64,000 bases of DNA from Bacteroidales bacterium (GCA_017525245.1 JAFXTE010000020.1:1-64000), one strand, 5' to 3'. Positions 19,105-28,493 are shown, counted from the stretch's first letter. Translations and numbers: made by a program. The notes: generated by a model not told the origin, from the sequence alone.

Positions 19105-19527
19105 ATTATACACACGCAACTGCACGCCGTCGTAACGTGTTTTGTACTGGTATAACGGCCAAATGGCGGGGCCTGTGATGACACTCCCGTCCAATATGTT
19201 ATATGTGGATCCGCACAATGAATCTATCAACATAATACCGTTCGGGTGAACCCAAATCCAAGAGGCATTGTCCTCCCAATCATACGTACAGGAACGGTCG
19301 TATGCCAAAAATGTCCATTCATCCAGACGATAGACCACAATCCCGCTCACCCCACCGGTGAAATATTCATACCCTCCGTATGTGTTTAGCCTATAATACA
19401 TCACATCATTGGGATATATCGTGAAATCCACTTTTCTGTGGGGAATCGTGGGGTGATAGAGGTTGTTACAACTTGTGAAAAAGATTGCAGACAACAATGC
19501 GATTATTATGGTCTTACGTGTCATCAT
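19102..19527 (-). CDS. Lipoprotein with a degenerate Rieske-like fold
   Basis: A 141-aa lipoprotein (lipobox FTSC, C20). The start at 19527 is the first ATG; the codon just before it is TTG. The second half follows the Rieske layout: a first ligand loop at CTYDWED (C80), a second at CGSTYNILDGSVITGPAIWPL (C105), and the usual GPA-PL-Y ending. Both cysteines are kept, but the partner histidines of CxH and CxxH are replaced, so a [2Fe-2S] cluster is unlikely. This family reading is by pattern only. The start overlaps the stop of the upstream barrel gene by one base (TGATG), indicating translational coupling. Confidence 0.7.
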   Translation of the reverse strand: MMTRKTIIIALLSAIFFTSCNNLYHPTIPHRKVDFTIYPNDVMYYRLNTYGGYEYFTGGVSGIVVYRLDEWTFLAYDRSCTYDWEDNASWIWVHPNGIMLIDSLCGSTYNILDGSVITGPAIWPLYQYKTRYDGVQLRVYN

Positions 19528-21473
19528 CAAAGTTTTGGAGTGGTGGAGGATTTCTTCTTTATGCGTTTGATAGCCTCATTTCCAAACGAATAGGTAATAC
19601 CCACTATGGCGTTGATGCCGAAGTTGTTAAAACCATAGTAATTCGTGGCATACTGGCAGCCCACATTGTTGATGTTGGCAAATGCCGTGAACTGCTTGTT
19701 AATCAAATATTCGAATCCGACTCCGAAATTCAGCACCGGTTTGACAGAACTTTTCTGGCCATCGGGGTTTTTGCGAATGTCGTTCTCAACGGAATAGCCT
19801 ATGGTCATCACTTGATTGCCATTCATGTCCATCACAGGCACCAAATCACCAAATTCATTAACAGCATATACAGGTTGACTATTCGGTACCACTGCCCAGC
19901 GGTTGAATCCCACTTTTGCATTTGCGGTGAAAATGAACCTGTTCCGCCAAATATACTTACCCTCGAAAGCGATTTCCCATCGCGGGATATAGAGCGGTTT
20001 GCCGCCCGTGATGGCATCTGAACCGAACCAGTCATAGTCTTCGAGGAAGAAGAAATCGTGGTAACGGGCGTTCAAAGAGAGGTAAAGATGGTTGATAGCC
20101 TCCCAACTCAAATTGGCATTCACATCCAACTCCGTGCCTTTTTTTGCATACACCACGTCAAATTGGTTCTTAAGCAGACTTGCCGTATCCAACATAAAGA
20201 ACGGTAAATCACGACGATACGAATATCTCGCAGACACATGGTAGTTCAATTTGTCAATAATCTTACCCTTGACACCTCCGTAAATGCTGATTTGCGATTT
20301 GGTGAAACGTAACGTATCGATATTCGGTTTTACATACGGATTCTCATACAGCAAATCTTTCAATGAAGTGTACGAGCTCCGTCCATCAACACCCACATAC
20401 AGATTCAAAATCCCGCGTATCAATCCCATCTGAACCTCCGCTATCGGATAAACGGGGCATTGTGTCTTGTTGAACTGGTTGAGAATCGGCACCCCGACAC
20501 CTAATGTCAGATGATATTCACGAATGCTGAAACTCATGGTCGGCTTCAGTTCAAACATGAAGCTGTTGTCGATGCGCCGTCTCAGCAGACTGCTATCGGT
20601 ACCCATCGGCACACTGTCATTCCAAACATTATTGAAATAATTCAACCCGATGTCCAATTGATAATGCTGATAACCAGATATTTTTAAGAACTTGGCATCA
20701 TACGCCAGTATTCCCTTCAAACCGATTCCATGTTCCATATTTTTCCAATAAGTATGGATGAAATCGTAATTCGCACGCACATCCTCTTTCAATCGTTTCT
20801 CTTCCGCCGTATAATTGGAGCGCAATCCTATTTCCGCACGCACATGGTTGAAATTGTTCTTGATACTGTCGCGGTACTCCTTGTCATAATAGTGGTCGGG
20901 GTTTGTATAAACCGGCAGCACCCAGTCTTTGGAAAATCCATATAGGTTGGCGAGTTCATGATTGTAACCGACGGAGGAGTAGAATGTGTGGTTTTTGAAG
21001 ATTCTATTGAAAAACAGATGTATGCGTGTATCGCTCGTGGGTGCATACGCGAATTTCTTCTGCTCTTTTCCGATAGGTTCAGCCCACGAGGAGAAATGAT
21101 GGAAGTTCAGCCCGTAGGAATATTTCGGATTCTGGCAGTTGTGCATTGACAACTCCGCCAGTGGTGTGATTGGGTATCCGAAACCGACTTTGATGTAGTT
21201 GCGATAATAACGCTCCTTCACCTCGGGATTGAGTTTGCCCACCTGCATGTCACCCGGCGCGAAATCGAGATCCGGCTTGTTCGGAGCAATGACATAATTG
21301 AACTCCACCTGATCGCTCACCACCGTATCCTTCAGCACGGCCTGCTGGTTGATTTTGTTGGAATTGGCCAGCTTCGGCACATATTTGATCAGCAATTGTG
21401 CCGAGTCCACCACCTGCGCCCGCAAACCGGCAACGCAAAACACCATAAAAACCAATATCGTTATCTTTTTCAT
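19527..21473 (-). CDS. Outer-membrane beta-barrel protein, TonB-receptor-like
   Basis: A 648-aa protein with a signal peptide (1-19, cut near LRA). After a periplasmic segment of about 90 residues (FNYVIAPNKPDLDF...), the sequence alternates short aromatic-rich strands with charged turns to the end (VGFGYPITPLAEL, YSYGLNFHHFS, GVGFEYLINKQFTAF, GITYSFGNE), as in a large barrel. No plug domain is recognisable, so it is better called TonB-receptor-like than a receptor. It lies between the TPR protein gene (44 bp upstream) and the Rieske-like lipoprotein gene (1-bp overlap). Confidence 0.75.
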   Translation of the reverse strand: MKKITILVFMVFCVAGLRAQVVDSAQLLIKYVPKLANSNKINQQAVLKDTVVSDQVEFNYVIAPNKPDLDFAPGDMQVGKLNPEVKERYYRNYIKVGFGYPITPLAELSMHNCQNPKYSYGLNFHHFSSWAEPIGKEQKKFAYAPTSDTRIHLFFNRIFKNHTFYSSVGYNHELANLYGFSKDWVLPVYTNPDHYYDKEYRDSIKNNFNHVRAEIGLRSNYTAEEKRLKEDVRANYDFIHTYWKNMEHGIGLKGILAYDAKFLKISGYQHYQLDIGLNYFNNVWNDSVPMGTDSSLLRRRIDNSFMFELKPTMSFSIREYHLTLGVGVPILNQFNKTQCPVYPIAEVQMGLIRGILNLYVGVDGRSSYTSLKDLLYENPYVKPNIDTLRFTKSQISIYGGVKGKIIDKLNYHVSARYSYRRDLPFFMLDTASLLKNQFDVVYAKKGTELDVNANLSWEAINHLYLSLNARYHDFFFLEDYDWFGSDAITGGKPLYIPRWEIAFEGKYIWRNRFIFTANAKVGFNRWAVVPNSQPVYAVNEFGDLVPVMDMNGNQVMTIGYSVENDIRKNPDGQKSSVKPVLNFGVGFEYLINKQFTAFANINNVGCQYATNYYGFNNFGINAIVGITYSFGNEAIKRIKKKSSTTPKL

Positions 21474-21494
21474 CCTTCTGTATCTATTTTCAAT

Positions 21495-21520
21495 TACTAA
21501 CTACAAACTACTAACTGCTA
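21495..21520. repeat. Short heptamer array at a TAG stop
   Basis: Units tactaac, tacaaac, tactaac, tgctaat. On the minus strand the array runs on directly from the TAG stop of the TPR gene (21520-21518) and ends about 20 bp before the barrel gene's start. Confidence 0.7.
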
Positions 21521-24500
21521 ATTATCCAAAGCGTCAACTTCCGCGATTTTCGCCCGCGCCACCTTCACCAAGTCTTCGCCTGCATAGTTATCCACGATGC
21601 TTTGATAGGTGTGGCGAGCCTGGAAATAGTTGCCTTTGGCTTTGTAGAGGTCTCCGTACAAAATAAACGTTTTGGCATACCAATATTCGGAGGAGTAGTC
21701 GCTACCGAGGATGGCCTTGATGCGAGCCTCGCAATCATCAAGATTCTTGTCGTGATTAAGCGCAATGTCGGCCAGATGGTAGGCGGCCTCGGCGCAAAGG
21801 TCATTGCTACCCTTCGGAACCAGCTTGCTGTAGTAATTCTTTGCCGTCCCTATCTCCTTGAGTTCCAAAGCGGAATTGCCGGCAATCAGCAAAGCTTCCG
21901 AAAGAAGATCCTGGTCTGGCTGGTTCGCGCGGATGATATTCTCAGCACTCGTGAGCGCTGAACGATATTCCTTCAGGAAATAGGCGCACCGCATAGCCCC
22001 ATTGTTGGCATAGATAACCTCCTCTTCGGCCGTTGTGTTCTCCATCAGCTTGTTGAAATAGGTCAACGCCTTCGAATAGCTTTTGTCATTATATAATATA
22101 GAAGCGGCCTTATGCAAGGCGGTCACATTGTATTCCGTTTTGTATTTCTTGATAATCGCCTCATAGTCAGCCAATGCGTCATCATAGCGACGCATCCCGT
22201 ACTCACATTCTCCTTTGTAGAAGTGGGCTTTGGCTACGAAAGAGCCGTTCGGGAACTGGCGGATGTAATCCTGACAGGCGGCAATGGAGGCTTCGCAGTC
22301 TCCGCGGTTGTATTTCGTCTCCGCTGCCTTAAAGGCAATGGAATCTTGACGGTCGGCCGAAATGTTCATGTTCTTGGAACGCACGTAGTCGAAGAACTCG
22401 CTGGTGTTGCCGTTTTCCGTGTAGATGGTCTCCAAATTGGCAAGCGCGTCCTTGGCTTCCTGCGAACCGGGATAGGTTTCCACCACATACTTGTATGTGG
22501 AGATGGCCATCTGTTGGTTGTCGCTGTTCAAATAAGCCTGTGCCAAACGGGTATGAGCCTGACGGATATACTGACTTTTCGGATGGTTCTTGATGAAACT
22601 CTTGTAGGCGGAGATGGCACTCGCATAATCATTCTGCGTATGGTAGGTCACGGCCAGATCAAACTCTGCATCATCCTTGTAACTTGATGATGGATAAGAA
22701 TTTAACAAACGTTCTAAGGTTTGGATTTTCTTGTTGTTGTTCTTCTGGTAGCCATAACATTTAGCCAATTGATAGACAGCGTAGTCGGCGTTTGACTGCC
22801 CAAGACGTTCGCATTGGTCATAGTACTTTATGGCATTTGAGAGATCCTGCTGCATGAAATAGCAGTCTGCCAAACGGGCAGACGCATCAGCTTGAATTTC
22901 AATGTCTTCCGATTTAGTTGTCTTATTGAGATAGGTCTTGAAATGGTTGCCCGCATCCCGATAGCGTTTCAACTTCAAAGCTGCATATCCTAATGAATAA
23001 TAAGAACTTACATAGTATTCATTGGAAGCTGCCCTATCTGAATTCTGAAATGATTGAAATGAATAATAAGCGTCTTTGTATTGTTCGTTACGATATTGTG
23101 CCTCTGCTTTCCAGTAGAGTGCGTCTTGGTGGATTTTCTTGTCCGACGGAGAGGATAGCGTCTTATTCAATAAAGCGAGAGCAGTCTTGTAATCCTTGTT
23201 ATTAATCAGTTCGAGGGCGCGGTTGAACGTGCAACGCTGATACGCTTTCAGAATGGCTGGACTTTTTGTTTTCAGCTTTTCAATGGAAGAGATAGCGGCC
23301 TGGTAATTTTTCGTGGAGAGATAGATGCGAGACAGATAGTCTGCAGCTTCTTCGCTATGCTGGGCGTGCGGATACTGGTTAAGATAATCCTGCAAAGCCT
23401 CAATGCCGTTGTTAAATGGGCTTGTGGAGGTTTCACATTGCAGTTTGGCGTAGTTGAAAAGGGACTCTTCTTTGATAGTAGGATCGAAATTGTATTTGGA
23501 GGCCTCCTTGAAACTCTGCGCCGCAAGGGTGCGCTGGGCCGTTTTCATGTAACAGTCAGCGATGAGGAAATAACACTGTTGGGTCATCTCGTCTGGGTTT
23601 TTGTCGTTGGCAGCACGGGAGAAATCTGTGATGGCATCGTTATATTTCAGCACACGATAGTCGGTAAAACCTTTCGCGAACCAATCGTTACGATCAAATG
23701 TTAACAGTGTGTTGTCCTTTATTTTGTCGAATTGTTCCGCCGCCGCCTCATACTGATTCAACTTATAGTTAGAGAGAGCTACACAACGAGCCACTTGCGC
23801 CAGATTCTTGTCTTTCACGATTTCCGTTTCGGGAGCCACTTGCAGCACTTTTTCATACTGTCCTTCTTTGAAATAGATTTGGGTAAGGAAATAGGGCACC
23901 TCGCTCTTGAGTTCCGGATTGTCCTTCAGGATGAGGAAATCCTCCAGGGCGGCATCATACTGTTCCGCCTGATACGCCATATAAGCGAGGTAGTAGAGAC
24001 TGCGGTCTTTGTAGGGTCCCTCCTCTTCGCGCGCTTTGCGGAACATCATTTTTGCGTTGTCGTAATCTTCCGTCATGAAATAGGAATATCCCTTCTTGAA
24101 ATGGTATTCCTGCACATTTTCAGGCTGGATTTCCGACTCGTAAATTTCGTCAAACTGCGCAATTGCCTTTTTATAATTCTTGCGGGCGAAATAAAAACGA
24201 CCCAGGTAGTAGTGCGCCTCAGGCACAGAAGTATGGACCGGATAGCGGTCGATGAACGACTGCAGCAGGTAGCCAGCATCCTGGTTGTCGAGCTTTGCCG
24301 CGCAAACACCTTGATAGAAGAGGGAGTTCGTCCTCAAATCGTGCTGCTTGTCATCGGTGCTTTCATATACATATTTAAAATATTGTTGCGCCGATCCATA
24401 TTTCTCCTTGTTGAACAAATCCACCGCCGTCTGATATTCATATTGGGGTGATTTGAAGTTCTCTGTGCGTTGCGCAGAAGCAAACGGAATGGTGAAAATG

Positions 24501-24541
24501 CCCGTTATCAATAATAACAGGGCCGCCTTGATTATCTTCAT
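21518..24541 (-). CDS. Large TPR repeat protein, exported
   Basis: A 1007-aa protein. ATG 24541 (MKIIKAALLLLITG) is preferred; the codon three positions upstream is GTG. A signal peptide ends near FASA. The remainder is a long chain of tetratricopeptide repeats of the BamD/YbgF type: units such as YYLGRFYFARKNYKKAIAQF, YQAEQYDAALEDF and YHTQNDYASAISAYKSF recur about every 34-36 residues. It is probably periplasmic and a scaffold for the outer-membrane barrel encoded next. It heads the operon that ends at the 18955-18999 terminator. Confidence 0.88.
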   Translation of the reverse strand: MKIIKAALLLLITGIFTIPFASAQRTENFKSPQYEYQTAVDLFNKEKYGSAQQYFKYVYESTDDKQHDLRTNSLFYQGVCAAKLDNQDAGYLLQSFIDRYPVHTSVPEAHYYLGRFYFARKNYKKAIAQFDEIYESEIQPENVQEYHFKKGYSYFMTEDYDNAKMMFRKAREEEGPYKDRSLYYLAYMAYQAEQYDAALEDFLILKDNPELKSEVPYFLTQIYFKEGQYEKVLQVAPETEIVKDKNLAQVARCVALSNYKLNQYEAAAEQFDKIKDNTLLTFDRNDWFAKGFTDYRVLKYNDAITDFSRAANDKNPDEMTQQCYFLIADCYMKTAQRTLAAQSFKEASKYNFDPTIKEESLFNYAKLQCETSTSPFNNGIEALQDYLNQYPHAQHSEEAADYLSRIYLSTKNYQAAISSIEKLKTKSPAILKAYQRCTFNRALELINNKDYKTALALLNKTLSSPSDKKIHQDALYWKAEAQYRNEQYKDAYYSFQSFQNSDRAASNEYYVSSYYSLGYAALKLKRYRDAGNHFKTYLNKTTKSEDIEIQADASARLADCYFMQQDLSNAIKYYDQCERLGQSNADYAVYQLAKCYGYQKNNNKKIQTLERLLNSYPSSSYKDDAEFDLAVTYHTQNDYASAISAYKSFIKNHPKSQYIRQAHTRLAQAYLNSDNQQMAISTYKYVVETYPGSQEAKDALANLETIYTENGNTSEFFDYVRSKNMNISADRQDSIAFKAAETKYNRGDCEASIAACQDYIRQFPNGSFVAKAHFYKGECEYGMRRYDDALADYEAIIKKYKTEYNVTALHKAASILYNDKSYSKALTYFNKLMENTTAEEEVIYANNGAMRCAYFLKEYRSALTSAENIIRANQPDQDLLSEALLIAGNSALELKEIGTAKNYYSKLVPKGSNDLCAEAAYHLADIALNHDKNLDDCEARIKAILGSDYSSEYWYAKTFILYGDLYKAKGNYFQARHTYQSIVDNYAGEDLVKVARAKIAEVDALDN

Positions 24542-24576
24542 ATAGTTCACTGATTATAACCTATTTTACAAACGAA

Positions 24577-24584
24577 CAAAGATA
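24577..24584 (-). promoter_or_regulatory. -7 box for the TPR operon
   Basis: CAAAGATA on the plus strand reads TATCTTTG on the minus strand, 36 bp before the chosen TPR start. Confidence 0.6.
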
Positions 24585-24648
24585 CAACTTTCAAAGGTGT
24601 ATTTTATTGTGGTAAAAATTACTTATAAACAGTGAATTTTTAATTGCC

Positions 24649-24676
24649 GTAGAGGCGAATAATCATTCGCCCCTAC
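24649..24676. repeat. GTAGAGGCG palindrome variant
   Basis: 12-bp arms (24649-24660, 24665-24676) with one mismatch and a 4-nt loop. It differs from the main family by GAGGCG in place of GAGACG. It sits 10 bp after the end of the reductase-like gene (minus strand). Confidence 0.75.
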
Positions 24677-24685
24677 CATAATATC

Positions 24686-25474
24686 TTAATAAATATACGG
24701 GAAAATCTTATACCTTTTCAGCGAAGTAAATTCCTCGCCGAAGAACTGTGTGTAGCGGGCATAGACGGCTTTGGAGCGCGGTACGATGTTGGCGAAACTC
24801 CACAACAGGAACACCGCACCCGACACCGACCATGTGAGGATGGCGAAACCGGCCCACTCCAGAATCTCCCCGAAATAGTTGGCGGAGCTGATCTTACGGA
24901 ACATCCATCCGTGAGGAAGATAATAGTTGTTATCCGTGACATCGGTGCGCAGATCGCGAATCACTCGGTCAGCATAGATGTTGACCACCATGCCGAACAG
25001 GAAAAGCGCCGTGCCGAAAATAAACTGCGGCGACCAAAACCAGCTGATGGGATAAGCGTCCGCCGGCGAGAAGAAAAAGAGCCAACCGCCCTGCATGATG
25101 GCATTGAACGTGTTGAACGTCGCCCCCGTGATGATAATGGACAACGGCATCTTGCTCTGTCCCTTCATCAGCAGCGGGAAAATGAATGACCGCTGGAAAT
25201 AATGGAACTCGAAAAAAATGAACATCACGCAAGTCACCACATTAAACGGCTTCACATTAAGTCCCAATGAGATGAAATACAACACCAACATGGTGAAAAA
25301 GACGGGGCATTCCATGATGAACCAGCCCAAATTGCTGCGCACCGAGACACCCCAACGGTTATTGAAGGTCATGCCGTAAGCGGGTGTAACAAATTGCAAG
25401 GTAATGAACACCAACACCCCCAGAACGGTCATTATGGGCAGCAGATAATGATAAAACTGGGCAAAACATTCCAT
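24686..25474 (-). CDS. Steroid 5-alpha-reductase-like membrane protein
   Basis: A 262-aa integral membrane protein with about six or seven hydrophobic helices (for example LLPIMTVLGVLVFITLQFV and FIFGTALFLFGMVVNIYAD). The C-terminal half has the family signature for NADPH-dependent reduction: ADRVIRDLR, YYLPHGWMFRKISSANYFGEILEWAGFA and a terminal KRYKIFPYIY. Full-length members reduce a C=C bond conjugated to a ketone or act in lipid metabolism; the substrate here is unknown. It starts 9 bp after the glycosyltransferase stop, forming a two-gene unit. Confidence 0.88.
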   Translation of the reverse strand: MECFAQFYHYLLPIMTVLGVLVFITLQFVTPAYGMTFNNRWGVSVRSNLGWFIMECPVFFTMLVLYFISLGLNVKPFNVVTCVMFIFFEFHYFQRSFIFPLLMKGQSKMPLSIIITGATFNTFNAIMQGGWLFFFSPADAYPISWFWSPQFIFGTALFLFGMVVNIYADRVIRDLRTDVTDNNYYLPHGWMFRKISSANYFGEILEWAGFAILTWSVSGAVFLLWSFANIVPRSKAVYARYTQFFGEEFTSLKRYKIFPYIY

Positions 25475-25483
25475 ATTAAAATA

Positions 25484-26494
25484 TTATTCGAAAGTTTTTC
25501 CGTTAAATTTTTTCTTTCTTTTAAGATAATGCAGTTTCACAACCGACTCAGGGTAGCAATCCTGGAAAGCAAGCTTCGGCAAGGTGTTACGTTTGGCCTG
25601 ATAATGCTTGTAAGTGCGGATGAAGGTGAAAATTGCCTTATAGACCGCAAAAAAATCCCGAACATGTCCCTGCGCCAAAAAAGAGAACGCAGCCACCTGG
25701 TCAAGGAAGAAGCGGAGGACGAGTGTCGGCCTCAAGCGTTCGTCCGGCAGGTTTTTGATCAGCAGATAGAGGCTGTTACGGAAATTCAGGAACGTTTTCA
25801 TGGGATTGTTCTTGGGCAAGGTGCCGCCACCGATGTGATAGACCACCGAGGCCGGGTTCACTTTGATCTTGTAGCCGAGATTCTTGATGCGCCAGCAGAA
25901 ATCGATCTCCTCCATGTGGGCGAAAAAGTCGTCATCCAAACCGCCCATGTTGCGATAGACATCGCTGCGGACAAACATTGCTGCGCCCGTAGCCCAAAAG
26001 ACATCCTGCACCGCGTCATACTGGCCGTGATCTTTCTCCACGTTGCCGAACACGCGCCCGCGGCAGAACGGATAACCGTATTTGTCTATGTAACCGCCAC
26101 TTGCACCCGCATATTCAAACTCATCGCGACGATAGTATGAAAGCAGTTTGGGTTGCACCGCCGCAATTTTCTCGTTGGCGTCCATCTGCTCAATCACCGG
26201 CTCTATCCAGCCGTCCGTCACCTCTATGTCGGAATTGAGCAGACAATAGTATTTGGCTTCAACACGCTCAAGGGCAAGGTTATAGCCCTTTGCAAACCCT
26301 TCATTTCGTTCATTATGAAGCAGTTGAACCTGTGGAAAATGTTCCTGCATGAACACCACGGAATCGTCTGTGGAAGCATTGTCACACACCACCGCCTCCG
26401 CATAATCAGGGAGTGTTTTCAGCAAGGTGGGCAAAAACTGCTCTAAAAATTTCCTGCCGTTCCAATTTAATATGACAACCGCCAATTTCGACAT
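25484..26494 (-). CDS. Family 2 glycosyltransferase
   Basis: A 336-aa cytoplasmic or membrane-associated glycosyltransferase with the GT-A nucleotide-sugar site: LAVVILNWNGRKFLEQF at the start, VVCDNASTDDS, and a metal-binding region NSDIEVTDGW. The C-terminal part is basic and amphipathic, suiting membrane contact. ATG 26494 is chosen because the more upstream start is TTG at 26515, which would lie at the predicted transcription start. It probably adds sugars to a surface glycan or lipid. Confidence 0.9.
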   Translation of the reverse strand: MSKLAVVILNWNGRKFLEQFLPTLLKTLPDYAEAVVCDNASTDDSVVFMQEHFPQVQLLHNERNEGFAKGYNLALERVEAKYYCLLNSDIEVTDGWIEPVIEQMDANEKIAAVQPKLLSYYRRDEFEYAGASGGYIDKYGYPFCRGRVFGNVEKDHGQYDAVQDVFWATGAAMFVRSDVYRNMGGLDDDFFAHMEEIDFCWRIKNLGYKIKVNPASVVYHIGGGTLPKNNPMKTFLNFRNSLYLLIKNLPDERLRPTLVLRFFLDQVAAFSFLAQGHVRDFFAVYKAIFTFIRTYKHYQAKRNTLPKLAFQDCYPESVVKLHYLKRKKKFNGKTFE

Positions 26495-26519
26495 ATTTCC
26501 GTGATATTCATTCAAACGG

Positions 26520-26527
26520 CAAAAATA
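26520..26527 (-). promoter_or_regulatory. -7 box for the glycosyltransferase gene
   Basis: CAAAAATA on the plus strand is TATTTTTG on the minus strand. The predicted transcription start near 26513 leaves a leader of about 19 nt before ATG 26494. Confidence 0.6.
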
Positions 26528-26619
26528 TAAAAGTTTTTGAATATTACAAAAAGAAACTTCTTATGCAAACTAACAGCCTACATCCAATAGCCGAAAAACA
26601 GTATCTTTCATCTGAAATT

Positions 26620-26647
26620 GTAGAGACGTTTCATGAAACGTCTCTAC
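26620..26647. repeat. GTAGAGACG palindrome, perfect 28 bp
   Basis: 14-bp arms GTAGAGACGTTTCA/TGAAACGTCTCTAC with no loop. It lies upstream of the YitT gene; a second copy with the same arms closes that gene at 27656-27683, so the gene is flanked on both sides. Confidence 0.92.
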
Positions 26648-26687
26648 TACGTCAATTTCATCTGTCTGTATATATTCGTAATTTATG

Positions 26688-26695
26688 TACATTTG
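26688..26695 (+). promoter_or_regulatory. -7 box TACATTTG for the first YitT gene
   Basis: An exact TAnnTTTG match 22 bp before ATG 26718, giving a very short leader. It rules out the in-frame start at 26685, which lies within the promoter. Confidence 0.6.
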
Positions 26696-26717
26696 CCATC
26701 GCAAAAAATCAAGAGAA

Positions 26718-27659
26718 ATGGAGCAAAAAAACAAAGTTAAAGAGCAGATTATCGCATACTTGATGTTAATTGTCGGCAGCTTTCTTTTTGCAGTCGGCGA
26801 TGTGATGTTTGTCAACCCTTATCTGTTGGCGCCTGGCGGCACATACGGTCTCTCCAACGTGTTGAACACCGTATGGCCGTGGAAAATCAGTTACTACGCC
26901 ATCTGCATGGACATCCCGCTGCTTCTCATCGGCACCTGGATTCTCGGACCCAAATTCGGTTTCAAGACTGTGCTCTCCACCATCCTGATTTTCGCATTCA
27001 CTTGGGTGATAGAAACTTTCTGGGGCTATAACCCCGTCATCCACGAAGGTATCGTGGAGGCCGCCAGTACACCTAATATGGTACAGATTCCGCACAGCGA
27101 GCTGTTTTTCATGCCCGACTACTTTCTGAACACCGTCGTGGCCGGCATCATCTATGGCATCGCTATCGGTCTGATTTTCAAGTCGGGAGCCACTTCCGGC
27201 GGCAGCGACATCATCTCCATGATCATCCACAAATACACCAAAATTTCCCTCGGTACGCTTGTGATGATTGTGGATTCCGTCATCACCCTCACCACTTTGA
27301 TCGCCTTCAAGCAGATTCGTCTGCCCATCTATTCCATCATCCTGATTTACATCGAAGGTAAGATTATCGACCTCATCGTGGAGGGCATGAAGACCTACAA
27401 AACTGTCTATATTGTCACCGACAACGTGGAGGCCATGCGGAACTACATCCTCAACGACCTCAAGCGCGGCGGCACGCTATTCCTCGGACAAGGCCTTTAC
27501 GCCGGCACCGAGCGCAACATGATATACGTTTCCCTGGAACGCGCCGACCTCGTCAAGCTGAAAAACAACCTTCACCACATCGACCCGACCGCTTTCGTGA
27601 ACATCATCGACAGCGCGGAAATTATGGGTCAAGGCTTCAAGGCTTTGCCAACGGAGTAG
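26718..27659 (+). CDS. YitT family membrane protein
   Basis: A 313-aa membrane protein. The N-terminal part has about five or six hydrophobic helices with the family pattern (NPYLLAPGGTYGLSNVL; SGATSGGSDIISMII). The C-terminal 80 residues are the soluble DUF2179 domain (KRGGTLFLGQGLYAGTERNMIYVSL), often linked to ligand binding. Transport substrate unknown. The TAG stop is supplied by a palindromic repeat. A paralogue lies at 46095-47057. Confidence 0.9.
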   Translation: MEQKNKVKEQIIAYLMLIVGSFLFAVGDVMFVNPYLLAPGGTYGLSNVLNTVWPWKISYYAICMDIPLLLIGTWILGPKFGFKTVLSTILIFAFTWVIETFWGYNPVIHEGIVEAASTPNMVQIPHSELFFMPDYFLNTVVAGIIYGIAIGLIFKSGATSGGSDIISMIIHKYTKISLGTLVMIVDSVITLTTLIAFKQIRLPIYSIILIYIEGKIIDLIVEGMKTYKTVYIVTDNVEAMRNYILNDLKRGGTLFLGQGLYAGTERNMIYVSLERADLVKLKNNLHHIDPTAFVNIIDSAEIMGQGFKALPTE

Positions 27660-27683
27660 AGACGTTTCGGGAAACGTCTCTAC
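27656..27683. repeat. GTAGAGACG palindrome overlapping a stop codon
   Basis: Arms GTAGAGACGTTTC/GAAACGTCTCTAC with a 2-bp centre. Bases 2-4 of the element are the TAG stop of the YitT gene. Confidence 0.92.
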
Positions 27684-27699
27684 AGAAAGGAAAATATCA

Positions 27700-27734
27700 T
27701 TTGGCCGCGTTTATTCGAAATTTATGTATCTTTG
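27700..27734 (+). promoter_or_regulatory. Promoter for pyrE
   Basis: TATCTTTG (27727-27734) with TTTG at 27700-27703, a 23-bp spacing that is slightly long. Confidence 0.6.
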
Positions 27735-27770
27735 CGTTTCGTTTTTAGTCAAAATTAAGCCTATCATATT

Positions 27771-28346
27771 ATGAATGAAGAAAAAACAAATTTAGTTATA
27801 GAGGAACTGAAGCAGTCCGAAGCACTTTTAGAAGGCCACTTTTTGTTATCATCGGGTCGTCATAGCGACCGTTACTGTCAGTGTGCCAAGTTGTTGCAAT
27901 ATCCCGACAGAGCCGAGCGGGTCATCGCAAAAATCACGGAGCAGGTGAAGGATTTGCACGTGGATATGGTGGTGGGTCCGGCCATGGGCGGAATCATTGT
28001 GGCTTACGAACTGGGCCGCCAGTTAGGCGTTCCGGCCATCTTCACCGAGCGTGTCGATAACGTGATGTGCCTGCGCCGCGGTTTTGAGGTGAAACCCGGC
28101 ATGAAACTGCTCATTTCAGAAGATGTTGTCACCACAGGCAAATCCTCCCTCGAAACCATCGAGGTTTTGAAAGCTTTCGGTGCGGAAGTCATCGGCGTGT
28201 GCTGCATCGCCGACCGTAGTGACGGTTCCTTCCCCTACCCCATCTACAGCGCTACCAAACTCAACATCCAGAACTGGGCCGTTGAGGATTGCCCGCTCTG
28301 CAAACAAGGTTTGCCGTTCGTGAAACCCGGCAGCCGGAAGATGTAA
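27771..28346 (+). CDS. pyrE: Orotate phosphoribosyltransferase
   Basis: Joins orotate and PRPP to give OMP in pyrimidine synthesis. A 191-aa protein whose PRPP-binding loop reads [31 protein letters not shown] near the start and [19 protein letters not shown] are typical. Monocistronic, with its own promoter. It is followed directly by a heptamer array that begins at the base after the TAA stop. Confidence 0.96.
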   Translation: MNEEKTNLVIEELKQSEALLEGHFLLSSGRHSDRYCQCAKLLQYPDRAERVIAKITEQVKDLHVDMVVGPAMGGIIVAYELGRQLGVPAIFTERVDNVMCLRRGFEVKPGMKLLISEDVVTTGKSSLETIEVLKAFGAEVIGVCCIADRSDGSFPYPIYSATKLNIQNWAVEDCPLCKQGLPFVKPGSRKM

Positions 28347-28458
28347 TGGTTATGGGTTATTGGTTATTGGTTATTGAAGCTTTTTGTTTGTTGGTTATAG
28401 GGTTATAGGTTTGTAGGCTAAACGCCAATAGCAAATAGCCAATAGCCAATAGCAAAAA
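28347..28458. repeat. Heptamer arrays, two opposed blocks
   Basis: The first block (tggttat, gggttat, tggttat, tggttat, tgaagct; 28347-28381) is identical over more than 30 bp to 36447-36481. The second block (gccaata, gcaaata, gccaata, gccaata; 28424-28458) is of opposite sense. Together they can fold into a hairpin between pyrE and atpH. Confidence 0.85.
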
Positions 28459-28464
28459 AAATAG

Positions 28465-28472
28465 TATATTTG
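28465..28472 (+). promoter_or_regulatory. -7 box TATATTTG for atpHAG
   Basis: An exact TAnnTTTG match 21 bp before the atpH start. It gives the atpHAG half-operon its own promoter. Confidence 0.65.
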
Positions 28473-28493
28473 CCGCCGCTTTAAAATTCATCG

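Noticed and set aside
24686-26494. Glycosyltransferase and steroid-reductase-like pair as a secondary-metabolite cluster
   Set aside because: Only two genes, with no further biosynthetic neighbours.
28004-28307. Minus-strand open frames across pyrE
   Set aside because: Shadows of a well-supported gene.
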